64,000 nt of DNA from Aquanectria penicillioides (taxonomy: Eukaryota; Ascomycota; Sordariomycetes; Hypocreales; Nectriaceae), in contig PYIU01000011.1 in assembly GCA_003415625.1 (NCBI GenBank), forward strand, positions 1,067,001 through 1,131,000. The letters run 5' to 3'. The stretch's first letter is position 1. Each line of letters opens with the position of its first letter. Shown here piece after piece: positions 37,953 to 51,141 of the stretch. The notes below the pieces were generated by a model. That model was not told the origin of the DNA and made no database searches. It saw nothing but the letters and a program-made list of their open reading frames with translations. A program made the translations under genes and the position numbers.

Positions 37953-40900
37953 CTATATTTAAAATTAATACTTCTAAAATGTAATAAATTTAAATAAAAA
38001 TAATAAGCTTTTTAATATTATAAAAAAGTAAACTATACTTATAATTACTATTATAAAAGCTTAATATAATAAAGCAATTCTTTAAAAAGGATATAAATTA
38101 AAAATTTTAATATATTATGTTTTAATCTTTAAAAAATATTAAAAAAAAAAATTAATTTTAAAATTAAAGTATTTAAAGCTTAAATGATATAGATTTAAAT
38201 TATACATATTATAAAATTATATATTTATACTTTTATTTAAATAAATTATTAATTAATAGATTTAATTATAAATAAAATAAAAATAAAAAGCTAAAAAAAT
38301 TGCTTTAAATTATATTAATATTTTTAATATATTTATTATAATTAATAAAAAATACCTACTTTTAAAAATATAAAGTATTTATATTATTAAATAAGTACGT
38401 TAATAATTAAAAATATAATTGCCTATATAAAGTAATTTTTAAGCATTTTTAAAAAATAAAGAAATATTAAAGTATAAAATATATATTTATTAAAAAGAAA
38501 TAAAAGCTTTATTTTATATTAAAAAAAGACTATTATAAAAAAATTTAAACTTAATATAAGGACTTAAAGTAATAAAGCTTAAAAACTAAAATTTGAATAA
38601 AAAATAAAAATAAAAGCTTAATAAATAATATTTTAAATACCCTAAAGGAAATTATAGTAATTTATATAAATTTAAATAATTTGTATTTAAATATTTTAAA
38701 AAATAAAATATATATAGTATTTAATAAACCTTATATACTATTCTAAAGTATATTATTAAATAACTATAATATACTTTATATTATAAATAATATAAAGCTT
38801 TTTAATTTAAAAATATTTAAATTATATAAAAATAGCTAAATAATAAAAATAAGTTTTATTGCATTTTTAATTATAAAAAAACAATAATAAAAGCTTAAGA
38901 ATCTTTTAAAAAAAGCTAATAAAAATTATTTAATTAATATTATTTATTAAAATATTATTTATATAAAAGGATTTTATATAAATATAGTATTTTAAGCTTA
39001 ATTATATAAAAATAAACTTTAATTTTATAAATATAATAATATATTATATATAAAAATAAAAAAAGAACGCTTGATTATATTTTATTTAACTATAAAAAAT
39101 ATAATCTTAACCTTTTTAAATATAAGCCACTTTTCTTTTATTTCTTTATATTAATGCAAAAAGTATAAAACTTAATTCTATATAGTAAATTATTAATAAT
39201 AATACTTATAAAAGCAAATAATAATAAAAAATATTTATAGAGCAAAAGACTATTAAAGGATCCTTTATAATTAAAAGAAAATATAAAATAGCTTTAATAC
39301 TTTAAATTAGGCTATTTTAGCCTTAATGTACTTAAAAAGCTAATATTTAATACTAAAAATATATTAATAATTAAAACTTAATATATTAATTATATATATT
39401 GCACTATAATATATATAAAATAAATAATATTATATAAGCCTTAATAATATATATCTTTATATTTATTTTAATATATTTATTAAAACCTTTAAGACTTTCT
39501 ACAAAGTTATAATAAAATAAAATAGCTTTTAATAATTAAGGATAAATATATAAAGATATTATATATATTCTTTCTATTAAATAAAAAAATATCATATAGT
39601 ATTTAATACTTTAGTATACTTTAAGAAATAGATTAAAAGATAGTTTAGCTTTTTAATCTATAGAATTAGGCAAAACAATAAAAAGGCTATAATTGCTATA
39701 TAAGGGTTTATAGAATATTAAACTTAAGTATATAATAAAGGTATTATTTTGAAGCTTATTTTATTTTATATTTATAAGCTAAATAGATTAATAGAATAAA
39801 TAAAATAAATGCTAATAGTATACTTAATTAAAAGAATAAATAAAGTAAATTTACTATAAAACCTATAGTTAGAAACTAGTATATATATAGCATTTCTATA
39901 TAATATAAGCCTATATTAATTATTAAGTATAAAAATACTAATAAAAATACTAAAAAGTTAATTTTAAAATAATACTTACTTTTAAATAAAAAAGCTTATA
40001 ATAGATTTATACTTTAATTAAAATAGAATTTATATATATAAATGTAAAGTATATTTATTAAATAGAAATAAAAAGGCAAAAAGAAATAAAAGACTATTTA
40101 AAATAAGGCTTAAGAAATATATTAAATATTTAGTTAAATACTTTACTAATAATGTATATTAAATATAAATACTTTAGCTTAAATAAATAATTACTATATA
40201 TAATATTATATTTAATAAATATATATTCTATAAAAAAGAAGCTTAAAAGCAAAAGATTTTAATTAATAAATTAAGCTTTTTAATAAAATAATTTTAGATT
40301 ATAGACTAAAAAGGAAAAGTAAAGCTTACTTTCCTTAAGTTAATTGCAATAGAAAATAAACTATTTAAAATAGAAATAATAAAAAGTTTAAATTTAAGGG
40401 TAAATAAAAAAAAACAATAAATTATTAAATAGTAAAGCTTATTAAATATAAGATTAATTAAATAGCTTATAGACTTTAAACTCTTTATTAAATACTAAAA
40501 ATTAAATTAATATATAAAAATATATTAATAGAACTTTAATAAAGAGTTTACTTTAATAATTTAAAATATAGATATATAAAATAAAAGGTATTAAATCTTT
40601 ATTTATAAAAATAGAATTTAATAAAATAAAAAACTCTAAAAGTAATTCTTTAATAATAACTAAAATAAAAAGTATAAAGCTAATTATAATATATAGCTTA
40701 AAAAGTAAATAATAAATAAAAGCCTATTATAAATTTAATAAAAAAAGTAAATAAAATAAAGAAAGACTTAACTTTAAATAAAAACTTAATAATACTATTA
40801 TTAAAAGCTAATAAATGCTAGATATAAAGTAGTAATATAATTAATAAAAAAAAGAAAAGAAATAAATAAAGAACTAATATAACTAATATATAGTAATATA

Positions 40901-42350
40901 TAGTAATAAATGCATTAAATAAAAATATTAAGTATATATATATAAAATTAAAGCATTCTTTAGAAAGATTACCTTAATAGGCATTTAAATAATATATTTT
41001 AAAATGCCTTATTAATAGAAATTTAATTTAATTAATTACTTTAAAACAATTAAAATAAAAAAAGCTATTAAATAGTATTTACAATAATAATAGTAGCCTA
41101 TTTATAAAAAAATAATATATAAATAAAGGCTATAATAATAGGCTTATTGATATATTAATAAAACCTTTTAAGCCTATTACTATAAAACTAAAAAGAAATA
41201 TAAAATTATTTACTCTATAATAAATTTATTAAAGTAATAAAAAGAGAGATTTAAACCTTAAAAAAGAAAGAGACTTAAATTAAAATTAAGCTCTTAAAGA
41301 TAAGATTTAAACTACTATTATTAAAGTAAGTATTTATCTATAAGTTTAATAGCGCTAATTACTTAAATAAATATAAAGTATAAATATATATATATATAGT
41401 AATCTATAGAAAAGCTTAATAATTAAGAGTATTTATATAGCAATACTTATAGTATATACTTTCTATATATTAATAGCTTTTATAGTATAATTTAATTTAA
41501 AACTTTTATAATTTAATATTAAAAATGCATTTTTAAATGCAATAAAAAATAAATATAAAATATTAATAATATATAAGCTATTAAATAAATTTAAATAATA
41601 AAGTAAGTATATAAAATTGCATAAAGCATTATATAATCTTAAGGATATACTATAATTTTAATTTTAAAAATTAAAAGTAATTTTTATTAAACTTGAGCTT
41701 AAATAGTATAAAGAAAAGCTATATTTATTTTATTCTATTAATTAAAAGCTCTTTTTAATATTCTTTATAAGTAATATTATTATTACTTTTTATAAAAATA
41801 ATATAAATATAATTAATATATTAATTAATAGCTTAAAATATATAAACTATATAAATAAAGTAAAGTTAAGTATTTCCTTAATGTATAAATTATTTATAAT
41901 TGCTTTAAGAAATAGATATTTTTTAACTATAAGGTATATATTAATAACATTGCCTATAAGTTTAAAATATTAAAATAAAGCTTATTTTTATTAATATTAA
42001 TTTTAGAAATAAAGCTATAAAAGCATAAAGATTAAGCAATTAAGCAAAAGATTAAAAAGTATTAAAAGAAAGTAAAATTATTACTTTATATAGTAATTAT
42101 AATTTAATTTAATATTGCCTTTATAATAAGCAAGCTTTTATAGTTCTTAATTAACTTAAGAATTAAGCATTAAAATATAGTAAATTAAGCTCTTTACTAT
42201 CTTTATATAATAAATAAGTTTGCTATTTAATATAAAAGAAATAAGGAAATTTAAGCATTAAAAATAGCAAATAATATATCTTTTATAAATAATTCTTTTA
42301 TAAAAAAGTTATTTTAAGAATATTTTATTAGCTTATTTAATAAATAAATT
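37953..42350 (+). mobile_element. second Ty1/copia-type relic, no LTRs found
   Basis: RIP-decayed coding DNA of a copia-type element in the plus orientation. The integrase region is suggested near 39,680-39,830, with a VYNKGI segment and further residues resembling the GIxxxxTxPYTPExNG part of copia integrases. The RT is legible at 41,512-41,810. The distal part is cut off at about 42,351 by the 3' tail of antisense LINE copy D. The wording of its RT differs from that at 47,880-48,060, so this is a different copia family. No flanking direct repeats were recognised. Confidence 0.65.
41512..41810 (+). pseudogene. copia-type reverse transcriptase fragment (RIP-mutated)
   Basis: One frame runs through the whole segment with scattered stops. 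FNIKNAFLNA at 41,512-41,541 matches copia FDVKNAFLNG with Asp changed to Asn. KLHKALYNLKD at 41,614-41,646 matches KLxKALYGLKQ. FFISNIII at 41,761-41,784 stands where (F/Y)VDDIIL is expected. The catalytic Asp pair is lost. Confidence 0.75.
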
Positions 42351-42352
42351 AT

Positions 42353-44054
42353 TATTTATTTATTAATACTTTATAGACCTAAAGGTAAATAGTGCTTTTA
42401 TACTATAAAAAAGAAAGAAAAAAACTATATTAATAAAATAAAAACCTTTATTTAATATAGTATTAAATCTAATATAGGCCTATTATAGTAACTTATTAAA
42501 TTAAAGGTTAATTTAATACTATTACTAAAATATTTTAGTTATTTAATTAAAGGGTTAATAAGTAAAGTAAAAATAAGGTTTATAATAGATTTAGGCTAGC
42601 TATATAATAAAACTATTACAAAAAGTAAGGCACTAAATTAGCGCTACTAGCTATTTATATATTATTAATATTATTTTATAGGCTTTATAGTTATGCCTAT
42701 ATTTCGTTTTTTTCTTTTTTTCTTTATATGCCTTTATAAGTGCTTTAATTCCTTAAGAAGTATAAACCTTATTAATGCATTAAGCCTATAGAATACCTAA
42801 CTTATATATAATGCAATTAAAGCTTTTATTCTCTTTTTAAGCTAATTATTAATAGCTAAAAATAATAATTATAATAATAATAATAACTATAATTATAATT
42901 ATAATTATAATAGTTCTATATATTATAGGCCTATTATAGCTTTTATATTAATGCTTATATAGATACTAAAATATTAAGCTAGCTGCACTAAAGTAAGGGA
43001 TACTAAGCTATTTTTAGGGGTAGTATAAAATCTACCCTATTCTATATATATTATATAAATAGTAAAAGATAGAAAGAAAGATCTATACTAAAACTAAACT
43101 AATAGATTATATCCTTTTGCTATAACTTTAAGTAGCTAATTAATAATAAATACTAAAGCTAATAGCTATACTATTTATACCTATATATATAAGCTATATA
43201 AGCTATTACTATATTTAATAAAGGCTAATACTTAAGTATTAATAATAGCTTTATAGAAAAGGATAGTTTATTAGTAGATAGGGACACTAGCTAAAACACA
43301 CACCCTACCCAAAAGGGTATAGAGTAAGCAGGTTTAGTAATAATTAAATAGCTTCTTTAAGCAGCTGCAAATAACTTAAAAGAGTATTAAAGCATTTAAT
43401 TAAATGCTCTAGAGTGTCCCTTAAAGAAAAGAAAGAAAGAATATAGGGCAAAAAGTTATAAATAAGGAAATGTTATATAGGGCTGCATTAGGACTTTAAT
43501 AGAGTCTAAATGCAAAGAATTTAAAATTTTAAAAATAAAAATTAATTAAAGAAAACTATTTATTTATTTCCTATATCTTTAAGGTCTCTTTTATCTTCTT
43601 TAATTAACTTAATAATAGATTAATCTATATTATTTTAGATCTTAATTTAATAGCTGTAATAAGTATATTTTAGTTTTAATTTAAGTTTATTATTAATATA
43701 GTTTATTAAAAGGAAAAGCTTTAGTAGCTAAAGGTTAAGGCTATTTAAGCTAAAAGAAAAGCAATTTAAGTGCACTTTTAAGCTACTTTTATAGTTTTAA
43801 TTATAGGCTTTAGTATTAATTAGCTCTATAAGTTAATTAATAGAGTTAATTATATAGTTATAGCGCTTAAAAGCTTAATAGCTATATTGCTTTTTTTAAT
43901 TAAAGGGGCTAAGGCTATTTATAAATAAATAGTATTAAAAAGTAATAATAATAATAAGTTTCTTTATTTTTAATATTAGGCTATATTAGCTAATAGTTAT
44001 ATAATAACTTAAGTTTAATATAACTCTTTAAGTATTAGCTTAAGCCTAAATAAG
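42353..44054 (-). mobile_element. LINE copy D, 3' part, antisense
   Basis: Reverse complement of the LINE from its tail (atttatttatt at about 42,353) to a point corresponding to position ~9,695 in copy B. There it stops abruptly at the 5' LTR of the copia element. The 5' end of an antisense LINE reappears on the other side of the copia at 49,524-49,745. The ~5 kb between those two LINE coordinates is missing. Confidence 0.75.
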
Positions 44055-44313
44055 TGTTAATAGATATAGCAGCCAAGTAAAGGTAGTCGCCGCTATAGAT
44101 ATAGCGGCCGGCCACAAGCCAACCTTAGGGGCCTTATAGGCTTAGGTCTTAAGGCCATATATCCTTATAAGGGAATCCCTATACTATAATTAGATAACTA
44201 TATTCTACAACTATTATTTAGCTATTTCTTATAAATCCTAATTAATTTAAACTAATCTATTATATATATTATCTATTATAACTATTTTTATATATATCTA
44301 TATATTATTTATA
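44055..44313 (+). repeat. 5' LTR of the Ty1/copia element (259 bp)
   Basis: Direct repeat of 49,265-49,523, same length, starting TGTTAATAGATATAGCAG and ending in tttata. Differences between the two LTRs are almost all C/T or G/A. It contains an inverted pair (ccgctatagatatagcgg) near 44,090-44,107. Confidence 0.85.
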
Positions 44314-45574
44314 AGTTATAAGCCTAAAGCTTTAATTTAAGAAAAGTTTTTAGCTATTTAAAAGGTTTAAATTAATCTAAAGTTTATTCCTTAAAGTTAA
44401 TATTTATAATATTAATTAATTATAGTCTTAAAATTTAAGCAATAGCTTTAAAGCTAGCCCTAAAGCTAGTCTTTACTATTAAAGTACTTAAATAAACTAA
44501 TAATAAAGAAAATTCTATTAAAAAAGAAAATAATCTTAAGGATCTTTTACTCCCTTTTAAAAGATTAATAAAGCCTATTAAAAGGAACCTATAAAAGATT
44601 TAGCTAAATTTAAGCATTATAATATAGTAAATAATAAAAATAATATAATAAATATAAAAGCTATAAAAGTATTTTAATTAAAAGATTAAAAATAAATTAA
44701 AGATTAAATATAAAATATAGCCTAAAGATAAATTAAAATTTAAAGTAAAAAATAATAAAGATAAAAGCTTTAAGTATTAAAAAAGCTAACTCTTTTATAC
44801 CTTAAGGGAGCCCTTAAGAGCTTTAAATAAAATATTTAATTTTTTAAGGAATAAAGAGATATTAATAGAGCTTACTTTAAGCAAAAAGAAGATTATAAAT
44901 TTATAATTAATTAAAATTAAGGATTTTATTAATTTTAATTTTAAGATAAAAGAAGATAATATACTTAAGGGATTAAAGAATTAAACTATTTAAAAGAAAT
45001 ATCTTTTTTATATTATACTTACTATTAAATAATATAAAAGATTAAAATTTTATATTTAAAAAAAATGTATTTAATTATTGCTATAAAAATAGTAGTTTTA
45101 TAGAAACTAAAGCTATTATTATTTTTAATAAAGATTAATATAAAGGCTATTAAGCTATTAATAAAAAGATATAATAATATAAAGTTTTAATAAAGCTTAA
45201 TTAATCTTTATTAAAAATTAAAGTCTTTAACTTTAAAGAAATTATAAAGAGTTTAAAATTATATTAATAACTTTTACTATATTATAAATAGTATTATTAA
45301 AGCTAATAATAAGCTTTTTAAGTATTAAAAAAAGATAAAGTTTATAAATAGTATTAAAAAGGTCCTTTTTAAGTAAAATATACTTTAATATAACTATAAG
45401 TAAAAAAAGAAATATTAATCTATTTATAAAATATAAAAAGACTTTATTAATAAAGCTAAAAGTTTATAGACTTTCTAAAAGAAAAGTAAAGATTTTAATA
45501 GTAAGAAAGGTATATAAATAAATGCTTAATTAAATAAAAAGAATAACTATAAAAAAGATTTTAAAAGTAATAAA

Positions 45575-45616
45575 TGCTTTAATTATAATTAAAAAGATTA
45601 TATTATAAAGAATTAT
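45575..45616 (+). pseudogene. gag zinc-knuckle relic
   Basis: Fourteen codons read C-F-N-Y-N-stop-K-D-Y-I-I-K-N-Y. The spacing is exactly CX2CX4HX4C, with the second Cys, the His and the last Cys all changed to Tyr (TGT to TAT, CAT to TAT). Every change is of RIP type. Confidence 0.75.
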
Positions 45617-46104
45617 CTATTTTTATAAAAGAAAAGTAAAGGCAATAAAAATAAAAAGTTAAAGAAGAAAGATAATAGTAATAAAACTATTAAAAAGAGT
45701 AAAAAGATTGCTTTATATATAAAATTAAATAAATAAAGTGCTAAAAATATAAAGAAAGCTAAAGATAACTTTAATAATAATAATAATATTATTTTTATAT
45801 ACTATAAAGGCTTAAAGGCAAGAAAGTTTTTTAATAATACTTTTATAAAGTTATTAATAAAAAAATAGCTATAGTAATAAATTCTAGCCTATTAAAATAG
45901 CAATTATATAGTCCCTTTAATATTAATAATAATATTGTACTAAAGGCTAAAGGAAATAGTAACTTTATTATTATTTTAATATATATAGAATTAAGCCTTA
46001 TTAATTATAAAAACTATTAGCTTTAGAATTTAAAAGCTAATATATATACTATTAATAAGTTTAAATAGTTTAAAGAAAATAAATAGTATAAACTTAATAA
46101 AATA

Positions 46105-46347
46105 ATGCTAATTTTTATTAATAAAGGTATTATATATTTTATAGCTATAGGAATAGTAATAACTATACTATTTATAGAGAGAGAGAGAATAAGGACTGTA
46201 ATACTTAAAGATATAGTTTTTATTAAAGACTTTTTGCTAAATATAATCTTTAGTAAAAAAGTCTATCTTTCTAGCAGTTATATAATTAAAAATAAGATCT
46301 TTAATAGTAATAGTAAGATCTTTATAACTATTAATATCCTTAACTAA
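46105..46347 (+). pseudogene. surviving 80-codon frame from the copia protease-integrase junction
   Basis: An open frame with no stops inside a decayed pol gene. The segment RIRTVILKDIVFI resembles the copia stretch G-x-G-T-V-x-L-x-D-V-x-Y-V-P that follows the protease active site. The downstream VYLSSSYIIKNK also fits that region. It is a remnant of a longer gag-pol frame, not an independent gene. The open state is probably chance. Confidence 0.65.
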
Positions 46348-47892
46348 GGGTTTTTACTTAAAGCAATAGAAGTTTAAGGTAAGAATATAGCATTAAAGAC
46401 TTACTTATATAAATTAAAAGGCTCTAAACTATACCTTTAAAGTTATAAAAGATAGGCTTAATAATTATAAGCTACTTAATATATTTTATAAAGACTATAA
46501 GCTTGCTAAAAGTATAAAGTTCTTACTAAAAATATTATAAAAAAGAGTAAATTATATATTTAACCTTCTTTATATAGACTTTATAAAGCTAAATTTATAT
46601 ATATATAATTGAAAGAGGTATTTTAAGCTTATAATTAATAATAAAAGCTATTACTTTTATAGCAATTTGCTTAAAAAAAAAAGCAATACTATTATCTTAA
46701 TAAAAGAAAATCTTTTAGTATTTAAAACTATTATAGTCTATAGTTTATTTTAAAAGATATAGTTTAATAGTAGCTATAAATTTATTAATAAAAAGGTTAA
46801 TAAACTTCTTTTAAAAATAAAAATTCTTATAATTATTATACTACTATATAGCTATAAATAAAATAGCTTTATTAAATAAATAAACTATATAATTTAAAAG
46901 AAAGTAAGAAATATAATAATAATAATAAATATTTCTTTTAGGCTATAAAGAGAGATTATCCTTATAGTTATATATATTGCTAATATTATAGCAATAAGAT
47001 TATTAAATTAAAAGACTCTTTATAAGGTTTACTTTATAGATTTAATTTTAAAAAAGGAATATATATTAAATATTAAGTATTTATAGATTTTAAGGTTAAA
47101 GGCATTTATTTATATTAAATAGAAAAAGTGCAATAGATTTAAAAAGATATTGCCTTATAGTTAAAAAGGAATTTTTATAGAATTTTAAGGAATTAAAGTA
47201 TATAGAATTTAAAACCTTAAGATAAAGAAAGTTATTATAATAATATATATAGTATTCTATAAGTCTATTTTACTGCCTATAGCAAAAGGTAAAGAGATTA
47301 TTTAATTATAGCTAAAGAAAGCATTTAATAACTTTAAGAGATACTTTATAATACTAATAATAGTTATAAAGAAGTAGATTTTAGCTATTTATATTAATAT
47401 TAATTTAGCTATAATTTATAATACTTTTAATTAGCTAAATATTAACTTTTAAAAAGAGGCATTCTTTAAGGAGATTTATACCTTTATTAATAAAGGTATA
47501 TTTAAATTTATTTTAAAAAAAGAGTTATTAAAAGGCAAAAGACTATTTATAGTAAAGTAAGTAAATTAATATAAAAGAAATAAAAATAATATAATAATTA
47601 TATATAAAGCTTAATTTATAGTATATAGCTTTATAAAAAAAAAGGTATTAATTATTAAAAGACCTTTTTTTTAATTATAAAAGCTAACTTTTAAAAAATA
47701 CTATTTATTTATATTATATAAATTAAAAAAAAGCTATTATAAAATAATATAATTATAGTATATTTAAATAAAAAGCTAAAAGAAAATATTTATATTATAA
47801 TTTTCCTTTTACTTAATAAATTCTTTAAGGATTTAAAGTATAAATATTTAATTAAAAAAATAAGCTATAAATAAAGCATTAAGTATATTATA

Positions 47893-48060
47893 TAATTGCT
47901 TATAGCTTTATATAGCCTTAAGTAAAGTGCCTAATAGTAGTAAAAGAAATTAAAAAAGATATTTAATAAATTAAGCCTTAAGAGGCTATAAAGTAATACT
48001 ATAGTTTATATAGATAAAGTAAAAGAGATTATTATAGCTATATATATAAATAATATACTT
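47893..48060 (+). pseudogene. copia reverse transcriptase motifs (RIP-mutated)
   Basis: LLIALYSLK at about 47,896-47,922 followed by stops matches the copia (R/K)ALYGLKQ block. YINNIL at 48,043-48,060 matches the catalytic YVDDIL box, with both Asp codons converted to Asn. Confidence 0.75.
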
Positions 48061-49264
48061 ATAGTTATTAATAATAATAAAAATAAAAATATTTTATTAA
48101 TAAATTTATATAAAAAGTAAAAATAAAATTACTTAAATTTTTTAAGCTTTTTTTAAGTATAATTATTATAGTAAAAGAAAATAAATTGCTTATACTATTA
48201 TAAAAAACTATATAATAAGCATTTTTAAGCAATTTAAATACTTTAATTATAAAGCTATAAATATATTAATAAAAATAGAAATTTATTATTTAGCTAAAGC
48301 AATTAATATTTTTAATATAAAGGCTATTAATAAAAAATATATATTTATAATAAAAAAAGTTAATTATCTTTTATAGTAAAGCTAGCTTAATTTAGCCTTT
48401 ATATATAGTCTTTAGGCATACTTTTTAAAAAGCTTAAGTAAGTAATAACTTAAGGCTATAAAAAGAATACTATAATATATTAAAAGAAGCCTTAATTACT
48501 TTATTTATTATTATTACTTTAAGAAAGAGTTATATAGCAATCTATTTAATCTTTATAGCTATTATAACTTTAATTATATTAGCTATTTAAAAATAATATA
48601 ATTAATTAAAAAATATATATTTCTTATAAATAAAGGCTTAATTATATAATTTAATAAATATTAAAAGACTATAATAAAGCTTTTAATAAAAGCTAAATAT
48701 TATATATTAATAAAAGCAATATTATAAATTATATAAATAAAAAGCTTTATAAAGAAATTTAATAGTTTATTAATTATTTTAATAGTAATCTTTATAAATA
48801 ATTAAAGTACTATAAAGCTAATATATAATTTTAAATTTTATATTTATATAAAGTATATTTAAATATAATATTATTTTATAAAAAAGGCTATTAAAAATAA
48901 TATAATTAAACTATAATATATTCTTTTTATTAAGAATATTATTAATATATTTATAAAGCTATTAATAGGCCTATTATATTGCTTTTTTATTAATACTTTA
49001 AAATTAAAGCTAAAATTAAAAAAAAATTTATATTAAAAATACTAAAATAAATATAAATAATACCTATAAAAGCTTATAATAATACTTTTAGCTATAATAA
49101 AAAAGCTTACTTTTAATAATAAAAAAGTTTTATTTAAATAAATAATTACTTTAGCAATAAAAAATTTTTTTTTTATAATTATATAAAGAATATATATATA
49201 AAAGAAATTAAAATAGCCTTATAATAGCACTTAAGGATAAGGCCTTAATTAGGCTTAAAGAAAG

Positions 49265-49523
49265 TATTAATAGATATAGCAGCTAAGTAAAGGTAATTAC
49301 TGCTATAGATATAGCGGCTAGCTATAAGCCAACCTTAAGGGCCTTATAGGCTTAAGTCTTAAGGCTATATATTTTTATAAGGGAATCCCTGCACTATAAA
49401 TAGATAACTGCATTTTGCAATTACTATTTAGCTATTCTTTATAAATCTTAATTGATCTAGACTGACCTATTGCATATATTGCCGGCTGTAACTGTTCCTA
49501 TATGTGCCTATATATTGTTTATA
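49265..49523 (+). repeat. 3' LTR of the Ty1/copia element (259 bp)
   Basis: Same length as the 5' LTR. Its last third keeps more C and G (for example ccggctgtaactgttcc near 49,482-49,498) than the 5' LTR, while its first third is more converted, so the two LTRs were mutated independently. Confidence 0.85.
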
Positions 49524-49745
49524 TATTATTAAATTAATTTATAGTAAAAAAGGAGTTATATTAGCTATTTTTTATATTATATTTTTTTAAATTAATTATT
49601 ATTAAAAGGGCTATAATATTGATATTGCGCTTTTAGTGTGCTATTATATTTAGGGGTAATTTAATATAAGGACTTAATTGCTCATAGTTTTAGATATTTT
49701 AAGGGTAATTTAAAATAGCTATAAGTAATTATAAGTTTAAGGGTA
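49524..49745 (-). mobile_element. LINE copy D, 5' end, antisense
   Basis: Reverse complement of the first ~220 nt of the LINE (compare 2,340-2,550). It begins directly after the copia 3' LTR and ends near 49,745, where homology to the LINE 5' end is lost. It is presumed to be the other end of the copy at 42,353-44,054. Confidence 0.7.
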
Positions 49746-50647
49746 AAAAGGATAAATAATTTTTTATTTAAGTATTTTAATTTCTTTTTTAAAAAAGAAA
49801 TTAATATACTAAAAAAAACCCTTTTTAAAAGAGAATAAAAACTAATCTATTATATAAATAATATATTAAAGCCTATTTCTTTTTAATAGCTAAATCTTTA
49901 TATTAATTTTTATTTAAATCTATTTTTTATTACTATATTTAATTTATATTTATTTACTTTAAATCTATATTCTTTTTAAAAAATATATAATTTATTTTAT
50001 TTTATTTTTACTTTTTCTTTTTTTCTTTAAGCCTTTTTTATTTTAATCTTCTTTTAGCTTTATTTAAACTTAAGCTATAGCTTAAAGAATTATATTAAAC
50101 TTTAGTTTTTATTACTAAAGTTAGCTAATATAAACTTATATTAACATTAACTTTATTATTATTATTATTACTTTTTAATACTATTTATCTTTAAGTAGCT
50201 TTAGCCCTTTTAATTATAAAAGGCAATATAACTATTAACCTTTTTAAGGCTATAGCTATATAATTAATTCTATTAATTACTTATAAAGCTAATTAATATT
50301 AAAACTTATAGTTAAAGCTATAAATATAGCCTAAAAGTATATTTAAATTGCCTTTCTTTTAGCTTAACTAGTCTTAGCCCTTAATTATTAAGGCTTTTCT
50401 TTTATAAATTATATTAATAATAAATTTATAGTAAAATTAATTTATATTTATTATAACTATTTTCTTTTATAAAGCTATTATTAATATATAAATATTAGTA
50501 TTTATTAAATATAAAAATAATTTATATAGCTTATATATATAAATATAAGCTATATAGCTATTAGCCTTAATATTTATTAATAATTAATTATTTATAATTA
50601 TAATAAAAAAGAACTATATATTAGCTTAATCTTAATATAAATTATTC

Positions 50648-50662
50648 TTTTTATTTTTTATT
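50648..50662. repeat. target-site duplication, left (15 bp)
   Basis: tttttattttttatt is repeated exactly at 51,127-51,141 and brackets the nested fragment. Confidence 0.75.
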
Positions 50663-51126
50663 TATTTATTAATACTCTATAGACCTATAAGGTAGATAGT
50701 ACTTCTATACTATATAAATAAAGGAAAAAACTATATTAGTAGGGTAAAAACCTTTATTCAATACAATATTGGGCCCATTGCGGGTCCTCTATAGGGGGGC
50801 ATTGGATTAGAAGTTGGTTCGGTGCTATTACCGAGATATCCCATTCACCTGGTTGTAGGGTTAGTAAGCAGGGTGAAAGTGGGGCCCGCAATGGGCCCGG
50901 ATTGTCTGTGCTGTGGGCCCGTCGCGGGGAGTGGGGCGCCGATCCAGTGCCGGCTGGCGGCCGGCCGGCTGCCAGCTGTTTAAGTGCAGTTGTTGTTATT
51001 TCTTAATCTTTGCGGGCACGCCCGATTCCTTTTCCTTTCTTCCTTCCTCATACGCCTCCGTGAGAGCTTCCTATTGCCTTTGAGTGTGCGCTTCGTGTTA
51101 GCTAACATTGGTGGCAGACACCGGAG
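50663..51126 (-). mobile_element. GC-preserved 5'-truncated LINE 3' end nested in copy E (copy F)
   Basis: 464 bp of the LINE 3' end, antisense, with its tail at the left and truncation point at ccggag on the right. It is bounded by perfect 15-bp duplications. Unlike all other copies it keeps normal GC: gggcccattgcggg at 50,771-50,784 is exactly complementary to cccgcaatgggccc at 50,885-50,898, and a 24-nt imperfect palindrome sits at 50,953-50,976. It therefore shows what the family's 3' end looked like before RIP. It inserted after copy E was already converted, or is too short to have been targeted. Confidence 0.85.
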
Positions 51127-51141
51127 TTTTTATTTTTTATT
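51127..51141. repeat. target-site duplication, right (15 bp)
   Basis: Exact repeat of 50,648-50,662; LINE copy E continues after it. Confidence 0.75.

Larger units (their letters stand above)
44055..49523 (+). mobile_element. Ty1/copia LTR retrotransposon, complete in outline, RIP-inactivated
   Basis: A 5.47-kb element with 259-bp LTRs. Internal landmarks are in copia order: gag zinc knuckle (45,575-45,616), protease-integrase junction (46,105-46,347), RT (about 47,880-48,060), then a decayed RNase H region up to the 3' LTR. Integrase before RT marks copia rather than gypsy. Five-base duplications are absent: ataag precedes the 5' LTR and tatta follows the 3' LTR. Both flanks are LINE sequence from non-adjacent LINE positions, which suggests rearrangement after insertion. 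Confidence 0.85.

Noticed and set aside
50663..51126. first read as a solo LTR because of its GC contrast and flanking repeats
   Set aside because: It matches the LINE 3' end including the TAAA tail, and the 15-bp duplications are too long for an LTR element.
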